This document shows, in pieces, positions 58,478 through 64,000 of a stretch of 64,000 bases of DNA. The notes beneath the pieces are model-generated. The model ran no database searches. It had not been told where the DNA came from and saw only the letters and a program-made list of their open reading frames with translations. The position numbers and the translations under genes were made by a program. The DNA is from Nocardia salmonicida NBRC 13393. Lineage in GTDB: Bacteria > Actinomycetota > Actinomycetes > Mycobacteriales > Mycobacteriaceae. The stretch is taken from the NCBI RefSeq assembly GCF_001613085.1, contig NZ_BDBR01000023.1, positions 62,001 through 126,000 on the forward strand, read 5' to 3'. The stretch's first letter is position 1; each line of letters opens with the position of its first letter.

Positions 58478-59425
58478 TCAGGCGGCGACGCGGTCGGTGC
58501 CGGTCAGAGCGAGGAATACTTCGTTGAGATCGGGACGGTCGACAGCGAAACCGCGCAGCGCGATGCCCGCGGCGCGGCAGGCGGCGACGATATCGGCGGC
58601 GGTGCCGGCATCGGTGAGCGCGACGGTGAGCATGCCCGCCGAAGACCCTTCGGGTACCTCACCGGTGAGCTCGACGACGATGGCCTCCGCATGGGCGGAC
58701 TGGGCGGCATCGGCGAGTTCCAGGCGCAGCACCTGGTCGCCGATCGAGGACTTCAGCTGCGCCGCCGTGCCCTCGGCGACGATCGTCCCGCGATCGATGA
58801 CGGCGATCCGGTCGGCCAATGCGTCGGCTTCTTCGAGGTATTGCGTGTTGAGCAGGACGGTCGCGCCACGGGCGACGAGCCGGCGGATCACGCCCCACAT
58901 CTTCTCGCGGGTATGCGGGTCGAGGCCGGTGGTCGGCTCGTCGAGGAAGATCAGCGGCGGGTCGGTGATCAGGGTGGCCGCCAGATCGAGCCGCCGCCGC
59001 ATGCCGCCGGAGAACTGATTCACCGGCCGGTCGGTGACCTTCGACAGTTCGAACTCCTCCAGAAGTTCGACACTGCGGCGCGCGGCATCACGGCGGGAGA
59101 GCCCGAGCAGACGGCCGAACAGTCGCAAATTCTCACCGGCGGTGAGAGTTTCGTCGACCGATGCGTACTGGCCGGTGAGCCCGATCATCGATCGCACGGC
59201 GGTGGCGTCGCGCGCGATGTCGTAGCCGAAGATCTCGGCGGTGCCGCGATCGGGACGGACCAGGGTCGCGAGCATGCGGACGGTGGTGGTCTTGCCCGCG
59301 CCGTTGGGGCCGAGCAGGGCGAAGACGGTGCCCGCCGCGATGGCGAGATCGACGCTGCCGACGGCGGTGAAATCACCGTAGGACTTGCCGAGACCGGTGG
59401 TGCGGATGGCGATATCGGTATTCAC
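58478..59425 (-). CDS. ABC transporter ATP-binding protein, DrrA-like
   Basis: A 315-residue ATPase. The Walker A motif GPNGAGKTTT is near residue 39, the Q-loop in GLTGQYASVDE, the signature FSGGMRRRLDLA near residue 139, and Walker B IFLDEPTTGLDP near residue 160, all intact. The C-terminal ~90 residues are the DrrA-type extension ending in PDLNEVFLALTG. ATG 59425 overlaps the glycosyltransferase stop as ATGA. It powers the DrrB-like permease next to it. Confidence 0.95.
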   Translation of the reverse strand: MNTDIAIRTTGLGKSYGDFTAVGSVDLAIAAGTVFALLGPNGAGKTTTVRMLATLVRPDRGTAEIFGYDIARDATAVRSMIGLTGQYASVDETLTAGENLRLFGRLLGLSRRDAARRSVELLEEFELSKVTDRPVNQFSGGMRRRLDLAATLITDPPLIFLDEPTTGLDPHTREKMWGVIRRLVARGATVLLNTQYLEEADALADRIAVIDRGTIVAEGTAAQLKSSIGDQVLRLELADAAQSAHAEAIVVELTGEVPEGSSAGMLTVALTDAGTAADIVAACRAAGIALRGFAVDRPDLNEVFLALTGTDRVAA

Positions 59426-60684
59426 AGTTGCCTCCCGGCGGAGTGGAGCAGGTCAGCGGGGACCGGCGAACCCACCAGCGCCTCGACGACATCGGCGCCT
59501 CGCTCGACACCGTCGGTGGCGAAATCGGCGGAATAGGATGCCGCGCGTAGGACCACGTCGGGACGCGAGACCAGATCGAGTAGTGCGTCGAGGCGTTCGC
59601 CGGTGAGCTTCTTCGCGGGAATCGTGGCCGCGAGGCCGAGTCGCCGCAACGCCTGGCCCCAGTAGGGCTGGTCTGCCTGGACCGAGCAGATCACTTGCGG
59701 CACACCCGCTCTCAGCGCGGCCGCGGTCGTCCCGGCGCCGCCGTGGTGCACGGCCGCGACACAACGAGGCAGCACCCGGGCGTGATCGACCTGACCGACG
59801 ATCGCGACGGCGTCTTCGAACCCCGGACCGATCGTCGCCCAGCCCGACGCGAGCAGCAGCCGACGACCTCGCCGGGCACACACCTCGCGCAGGGTCGCGA
59901 CGAACGCGGCCGGATCGCCGACATCCATGGAGCCGAATCCGACGTAGATCGGCGCGGATCCTTCATCCAGCCACGAATCCAGACTCGGTGACGACATCGG
60001 GGGCTCGGAAACCTCTGCACTGCTGAGGAATCCGTTCGAATCGACCGGAAACCCGACGAACGGCCCTGGCAACTGTTCGTCTACACCAGGGAACAACCGC
60101 GGGTCATAGGCCTGAATTCGCACGCTCGCTACAGTCGGCGCGGCAGTGACCGGCAGGACCGGGGCGAGGGCTGCGGCTCGTGCGCGGGCCAACACCGACC
60201 AACCCCATCGGTGCGCGAACCCGGGGAGGTGGGCAGCCCAGCGCACCGGCGCGACAGGGACCGCGCTGTTGGGCTGGATCGGGAAGAAGTGCACGGCCGC
60301 GAACGGCAGTCCGACCGCCCGCGCCACCGACTCGGCGGCTTCCTCACCCGCCATTCCCGCGACCACCACATCGTGTCCGGGTGCCAGCGCGCGCAGGTCC
60401 TCGATCTGTTCGGGCACTCCACGTCGCTGCAGGTCGAACAGTGCCCGCAGCCGGGCGCGTGGATCGCGGCTGGTGAAGCGTCGGTCGGTGCGCTGCGCGT
60501 GCAGGAGATCGGCGGTATCGCGGCCGAACGGAACCGCGGGAACGCCGTGGTCATGGGCGAAGGTGACGAGGTTCGGCGCGAGCGCCAACGTCACGTCGTG
60601 ACCGCGCTCGCGCAGCGCACGGGCCAGCAGGATGCCGGGCTGGGCGTCTCCGCGGCTGCCGGTGAAAGCCAACAGTGACCGCAT
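59422..60684 (-). CDS. GT1-family glycosyltransferase (UGT/GtfA type)
   Basis: A 420-residue enzyme with the two-Rossmann GT-B fold. The N-terminus MRSLLAFTGSRGDAQPGILLARAL is typical of sterol- and glycopeptidolipid-type glycosyltransferases. The nucleotide-sugar site near residues 300-345 reads HHGGAGTTAAALRAGVPQV and then ADQPYWGQAL, the UGT signature. It should transfer a sugar, probably a deoxyhexose or hexose, to a hydroxyl of a lipid or peptide. ATG 60684 lies 4 bases after the PapA-like gene stop; the longer frame to 60738 would overlap that gene. Donor and acceptor cannot be read from sequence. Confidence 0.9.
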   Translation of the reverse strand: MRSLLAFTGSRGDAQPGILLARALRERGHDVTLALAPNLVTFAHDHGVPAVPFGRDTADLLHAQRTDRRFTSRDPRARLRALFDLQRRGVPEQIEDLRALAPGHDVVVAGMAGEEAAESVARAVGLPFAAVHFFPIQPNSAVPVAPVRWAAHLPGFAHRWGWSVLARARAAALAPVLPVTAAPTVASVRIQAYDPRLFPGVDEQLPGPFVGFPVDSNGFLSSAEVSEPPMSSPSLDSWLDEGSAPIYVGFGSMDVGDPAAFVATLREVCARRGRRLLLASGWATIGPGFEDAVAIVGQVDHARVLPRCVAAVHHGGAGTTAAALRAGVPQVICSVQADQPYWGQALRRLGLAATIPAKKLTGERLDALLDLVSRPDVVLRAASYSADFATDGVERGADVVEALVGSPVPADLLHSAGRQL

Positions 60685-60688
60685 CCGC

Positions 60689-62101
60689 TCATCCCGCCTG
60701 CACGGCGACACGGAGCGCGTCGGCAGCGGGACCCGCATGCACCGCGGCGGTGATCGATGACAATGCCTGCCCGAACGCGGTCAGGAATTCGTCCATCACC
60801 TCGGCGGGGAACCCCGCCGGGTACCGGGTCGACACGTACAGCCCGTCGGCCGCGCGCACCACCCACAGGAACACCTCGTCGGGTGAGTACGACTCCGCGC
60901 GCAAGGTCCGCCCACGCAGGTCGGCGACCAACTCGTAGCCCGGCAGGACCCGGATGTCGAGGAACGAGATGCCGAACCGCGGTGTCTCGGTGACATCGAG
61001 TAGGCCGAGCACTCGCGACCAGGAGGCGTCGTTGGCGGTGCGCGAACGACGTAACGCGGCACGTGCGAGGTCCATGGCCTCGGCGATGCCCGAACCGGTG
61101 GGCAGGGCGATATCGACCGGCACCACATTGACGAACCAGCCCATCGATTCCACCCAGCGCAGGTCGGGGCGGGTCGCGATCGGCATCACGGTGCGCATCC
61201 GGTTCGCGCCGAATCGCTGCTGGTTGGCCACGGCCAACGCGGCGAACACCGCTACCGACATCCGGTGTCGCACCTGGTCGAGGATCGCTTCGATCTGCTC
61301 GAGTTCGCCGAGATCGAGCAGCCGTCGCGACACGCTGGGCTGGGGTAGATCCGCGGGAGCGGGCCGCTGGGCATGCGGGGCGAAGCGCGGCATCGCACCG
61401 TCGGCGAGGAACTCGCGCCAGGTGGCGACCGCGGGGCAGGCCGGATCCAGTTCGGCCGCGCTCGCCCGTTCCAGGACGGCGAAGTCGGCCGCGCTGCCGA
61501 AAGTGACGGACTCGCGCGCCTGGTCGCCCACCGCGACCTCGCGGTAGAGCGTGCGTAGCTCGAGGATCAGAATGGCTTGGGAATAGGCGTCCATCACGGA
61601 GTGATCGGCGGCGACGAGCACCGTGAAATCTCCGGTGTCGGTGTGCTCGATCGTGGCCGCGAGGCAGTGTGGCCACACCAGTGGCGACAGACGCTCTTCG
61701 AGCGTGCCACGAAGGAATTCGTTGATCCGGGTGCCGTCGGTGAGTTCGGCTACCGGCTGCTCGGCGATGCCGACGGTGGCGGGTGCGGCGACGAGTCTGC
61801 GCGGTTCGCCCGAGGCCGCGGTGCTCACTGTGGTGCGCAGGCCCTCGTGCCTGGCGTGCCAGCGCCGCAGCGTCTCGCGCCAGGTGGGGGCGTCGAGCGG
61901 GGCGTCCATCTCGAAGACGGTGCCGATCCAGCGGCCGCGCCCGGGCAGTGGATCGGCGGGATCGACGCTCGCGCAGTAATCGGCGTGCACGCTGGTCAGC
62001 GGACGATCGTCGAGCCGCCATGCGTCGGCGGCGAGTTCGGGCGTCCACATCGACAAAACGCCTGAACGGATTTCGAATTCGGACAGGTGGGTGTATTCCA
62101 T
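60689..62101 (-). CDS. PapA-like acyltransferase
   Basis: A 470-residue condensation-fold acyltransferase resembling mycobacterial PapA enzymes that esterify sulfolipid, trehalose or phthiocerol lipids. The typical opening (VLSMWTPEL, SVHADYCAS) and the late VESMGWFVNVVPVDI are present. The active-site motif reads DHSVMDAYS near residue 171: His and Asp of H-x3-D are kept, the preceding His is Asp and the following Gly is Ala. I chose ATG 62101, which has GAGGTG about 9 bases upstream. It is the first gene of the five-gene block and follows an AT-richer control region. Confidence 0.85.
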   Translation of the reverse strand: MEYTHLSEFEIRSGVLSMWTPELAADAWRLDDRPLTSVHADYCASVDPADPLPGRGRWIGTVFEMDAPLDAPTWRETLRRWHARHEGLRTTVSTAASGEPRRLVAAPATVGIAEQPVAELTDGTRINEFLRGTLEERLSPLVWPHCLAATIEHTDTGDFTVLVAADHSVMDAYSQAILILELRTLYREVAVGDQARESVTFGSAADFAVLERASAAELDPACPAVATWREFLADGAMPRFAPHAQRPAPADLPQPSVSRRLLDLGELEQIEAILDQVRHRMSVAVFAALAVANQQRFGANRMRTVMPIATRPDLRWVESMGWFVNVVPVDIALPTGSGIAEAMDLARAALRRSRTANDASWSRVLGLLDVTETPRFGISFLDIRVLPGYELVADLRGRTLRAESYSPDEVFLWVVRAADGLYVSTRYPAGFPAEVMDEFLTAFGQALSSITAAVHAGPAADALRVAVQAG

Positions 62102-62631
62102 GACCGGTTCACCTCGTGACGAATGCATGCCGAAGCGGCGGAAGGGTGGGATTCGGGAGAACACCGCACTGTGTCACCTGATGCGTCGAACTTCGGCGGT
62201 AATACATTTCCGTGAAGCCTCGGCGTGAGTGATCGTATATGTGATTCTGCTGAGAGGAAGACGGTGACGGGCACCACGGTTTCACTGAACAAAAGTCTGT
62301 CGCCTGCTGTTTTATGTCATCGCGTGACGGGTTCTCTTGTCGTGCTTCAGTGTTGGAAGTAGGCGCATTCGGGTACGTGATTGTCTCCAGATATTTTGTT
62401 CATTCCGGATGAGATGATCCTTGTATGCACGATCACACTCGCGGGGGCGGTCGTCCGAGTTTGTTTCCCTTGCGTTCACCTGCCGCGATTCATATATGTC
62501 GTTCGTTATATGACGATCGGTGCACCCGCGGATTGTCGGCCGGATATATCCGTGGCGCGGAGGTCGGTGACCGGTATGGGGTCGTTGTCGGAAACCAGTG
62601 CGGGCGTCGTCATCTGTCTGTTATCACAACG
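62102..62631. other. AT-richer intergenic control region
   Basis: About 530 bases clearly less GC-rich than the surroundings, with no convincing gene on either strand. It separates the minus-strand glycolipid block from the plus-strand genes and must carry promoters for at least one of them. A palindrome at 62490 is listed separately. AT-rich islands like this are typical targets of Lsr2-type silencers. Confidence 0.5.
62490..62513. promoter_or_regulatory. AT-rich inverted repeat, candidate operator
   Basis: TCATATA (62490-62496) and TATATGA (62507-62513) are exact inverted arms around 10 bases, inside the AT-richer control region upstream of the PapA-like operon. It could bind a dimeric regulator encoded elsewhere. 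Confidence 0.4.
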
Positions 62632-62659
62632 TTGCTCACTCGAGGCCGGTTGCTATGGT
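62632..62659 (+). promoter_or_regulatory. Promoter of the 33-residue peptide gene
   Basis: TTGCTC (62632-62637), a 16-base spacer and TATGGT (62654-62659) make a reasonable housekeeping-type promoter. Transcription would start near 62666, about 32 bases before the ATG of the small peptide. Confidence 0.5.
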
Positions 62660-62697
62660 GAAGGCGCGAAGTGTTCGTCCGAATGTGAAGGAAGACA

Positions 62698-62799
62698 ATG
62701 GGAAGCACTGTCCTCGACATCATGGCGTTGGTCCTCAACCGCGTCACCGAGTTCTGGAACTGGATGGCGACCGGATCGTCGGGATTCCCGCCACTGTGA
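62698..62799 (+). CDS. 33-residue amphipathic peptide
   Basis: A tiny gene with full signals: promoter at 62632, AAGGAAG about 5 bases before ATG 62698, stop at 62799 and a terminator 25 bases later. The product begins MGSTVLDIMALVLNRVTEFW and ends in SGFPPL. The first 24 residues can form an amphipathic, Trp-rich helix. Size and character recall small secreted channel or surface-active peptides of mycolic-acid bacteria, but I recognise no specific family. Confidence 0.6.
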   Translation: MGSTVLDIMALVLNRVTEFWNWMATGSSGFPPL

Positions 62800-62824
62800 T
62801 CGGCTGAGATCACGCTGTTTCTGT

Positions 62825-62859
62825 GAAACCCCTGGAGGCCGTTGGCTTTCGGGGGTTTC
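62825..62859 (+). terminator. Terminator after the small peptide gene
   Basis: GAAACCCC (62825-62832) pairs with GGGGTTTC (62852-62859), with a smaller GC helix possible in the loop. It sits 25 bases after the peptide stop and just before the next gene. Confidence 0.65.
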
Positions 62860-62898
62860 GCCGTTCCTCGGCGGGCGAGCCGATCGTAGAGTGGGCTG

Positions 62899-63474
62899 AT
62901 GACGACGGTGGGGACGCGCACGACAGATCAGGCGCCACGGCGATGGTCGGTGGCAATGTGGGTCACCACCGGGTTCGCGACGGTGGCGATCGCGGTGACG
63001 CTCGTGGTCGATGCCACCCACATCGACCTTCTCGGCTGGGTTGTCGCGGTAGTGATGCTGCTGGCCTGCGGGGTGTCCTGGATGATCCTGGCGCCGATCG
63101 GGTGTGCTCGGTATCGGGAGTATCGGGCCGTCGTCGTCGCCCCGGTGGTGGTGATCGTCGGGCTGGGCCTGGTGTGGTTCGGGGTACCGGACAAAGTGGG
63201 ATGGTGGCTGTCATCGGCGGCGATGACCGATGCCGCGCGGAATTGCCGGGAATCGGAGGGTCAGTGGTTCGGTGTCATTCGGGCCACTGGCGTCAGGCCC
63301 GACGACGGGGGATGCCAGTTCACTATCGATGACATGGCGATTGTCGGCGGTTTGGCCTACTTTCCGCCGGGAACTCCGCCGCCGGATCACGGCGGTGCGG
63401 GATATCAGCCCGTCTATACGCCCTATGACGGAAATTGGTACCGATTCGCGGTGACGCTGCACGAGCACCCCTGA
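62899..63474 (+). CDS. Hypothetical membrane protein
   Basis: A 191-residue protein with three predicted membrane helices in the first ~100 residues (about 20-40, 44-66 and 76-97), followed by an outer domain of ~90 residues with two cysteines (NCRES, GCQFTI) that may form a disulfide. It is rich in Pro/Gly toward the end (FPPGTPPPDHGG). No family recognised. A start at 62899 is plausible but has no strong ribosome-binding site. Confidence 0.7.
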   Translation: MTTVGTRTTDQAPRRWSVAMWVTTGFATVAIAVTLVVDATHIDLLGWVVAVVMLLACGVSWMILAPIGCARYREYRAVVVAPVVVIVGLGLVWFGVPDKVGWWLSSAAMTDAARNCRESEGQWFGVIRATGVRPDDGGCQFTIDDMAIVGGLAYFPPGTPPPDHGGAGYQPVYTPYDGNWYRFAVTLHEHP

Positions 63475-63552
63475 CCGCCGTGCCGCGTGCCCGATTCGTG
63501 TCGTACCCCGGCGTTACCGTTGTCGCACAACCCGAGTCGAGGGAGGGTGGCG

Positions 63553-63954
63553 ATGGCCGAGAATGTGCGAGAACGTGCGCAGCGCCCGGAAGATCTGAGC
63601 CGGCTGGTGGTCGAGCGATTGAACGCCGGTGATGTGGACGGACTCGTCGAGCTGTACGAGTCCGACGCGGTGCTCGCACTGCCGGATGGGGTCGTCGCGA
63701 CCGGGGTGGACGAGATCAGGGCAGCCTATACGCGACTGGTCGCCGATCGACCCGTGTTCCAACCCGGTCACCAGGCGCCCGCCTTACTCGCGGGTGATCT
63801 GGCGCTGACATCGTCGCGTCTGCCCGGTGGCCCCGGCGCGACCGTGGAGGTGGCACGCAGGCAGCCCGACGGCAGCTGGCGCTGGATCCTCGATCAACCG
63901 AACGCGCCCTGGGTGGTCAGTGCACCGGCAGTTCGGTCGAACGTGCCCGGCTGA
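63553..63954 (+). CDS. SnoaL / NTF2-like protein
   Basis: A 133-residue protein with the cone-shaped NTF2-like fold: the helical start LSRLVVERLNAGDVDGLVELYESDAVLALPDG, then GVDEIRAAYTRLV and strands ending in PDGSWRWILDQPN. This family includes ketosteroid isomerases, polyketide cyclases and many small enzymes of unknown substrate. I chose ATG 63553 because GGGAGG lies about 6 bases upstream. Substrate unknown. Confidence 0.85.
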   Translation: MAENVRERAQRPEDLSRLVVERLNAGDVDGLVELYESDAVLALPDGVVATGVDEIRAAYTRLVADRPVFQPGHQAPALLAGDLALTSSRLPGGPGATVEVARRQPDGSWRWILDQPNAPWVVSAPAVRSNVPG

Positions 63955-64000
63955 TCAGTTCGGGTTCAGGCCGGTGGCGAAGACGACGACGACCTTGTCG
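63955..64000 (-). CDS. C-terminal end of an unidentified gene
   Basis: Reading the minus strand from the window edge, the last 14 codons encode DKVVVVFATGLNPN and then TGA at 63957-63955. The stop lies right after the SnoaL-like gene stop, a convergent arrangement. Too little is visible to name a family. Confidence 0.5.
   Translation of the reverse strand, partial: DKVVVVFATGLNPN

Noticed and set aside
56925-59018. 697-residue plus-strand frame opposite the acyltransferase and ABC genes
   Set aside because: It crosses three well-supported minus-strand genes and reads as Arg/Gly/His-rich low complexity.
62381-62899. 172-residue plus-strand frame in the AT-richer region
   Set aside because: No ribosome-binding site or family; it runs through the promoter, the 33-codon gene and the terminator, which have better support in another frame.
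1-64000. tRNA genes, rRNA genes, CRISPR arrays, transposases, integrases and a MbtH gene
   Set aside because: I looked for these by eye and found none. A MbtH partner or integrase may lie outside the window.

Overview
The window is GC-rich actinobacterial DNA, most likely from Nocardia or a close mycolic-acid-bearing relative such as Rhodococcus. Pointers are a very large NRPS, malate synthase G, a ChoD-type cholesterol oxidase, a WhiB regulator, PapA-like and WS/DGAT-like acyltransferases, a DrrAB-type exporter and many GTG/TTG starts. The genus is inferred, not proven. No rRNA, tRNA or CRISPR array was seen.

Layout. (1) 1-24979: the 3' 24 kb of a seven-module NRPS gene (its start lies before the window), ending in a thioesterase and overlapping an FkbM-type methyltransferase gene. 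(2) 24992-29484: TetR regulator, a seven-bladed streptogramin-lyase-like propeller, a solute-binding/VWA protein, a WhiB regulator and an HNH nuclease. (3) 29485-36465: a tightly packed MFS-betT-betB-betA block (choline uptake and oxidation to glycine betaine), divergent from an HxlR regulator across a palindrome. (4) 36519-40946: TetR plus acyl-CoA dehydrogenase, then glcB and its terminators. (5) 41-53.1 kb: a patchy accessory stretch. A DUF2231 gene and a WS/DGAT gene sit between two copies of the 3' end of glcB. They are followed by small stress-type genes, a 5'-truncated permease, AraC/ChoD, MarR, two head-to-head truncated genes and a frameshifted gene. (6) 53.2-56.2 kb: HEAT-repeat protein, a pair of small overlapping genes and a CoA-disulfide-reductase-like flavoprotein. 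(7) 62101-56241 (minus strand): a five-gene block with PapA-like acyltransferase, glycosyltransferase, ABC ATPase, ABC permease and a second condensation-like acyltransferase. (8) 62.1-64 kb: an AT-richer control region, a 33-residue peptide gene with its own promoter and terminator, a membrane protein, a SnoaL-like protein and the tail of another gene.

Main biological reading. The NRPS binding-pocket residues suggest Thr at positions 1 and 7, the same Val-like residue at 2 and 6, and an Ile-like residue with an epimerase at 5. As I remember it, this matches the peptidolipin NA family of cyclic lipoheptapeptides from Nocardia at five of seven positions. The nearby streptogramin-lyase-like protein might linearise such a lactone. 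The 56-62 kb block looks like a separate route making and exporting an acylated glycoside or glycolipid. The 41-53 kb stretch carries several signs of insertion, deletion and gene decay.
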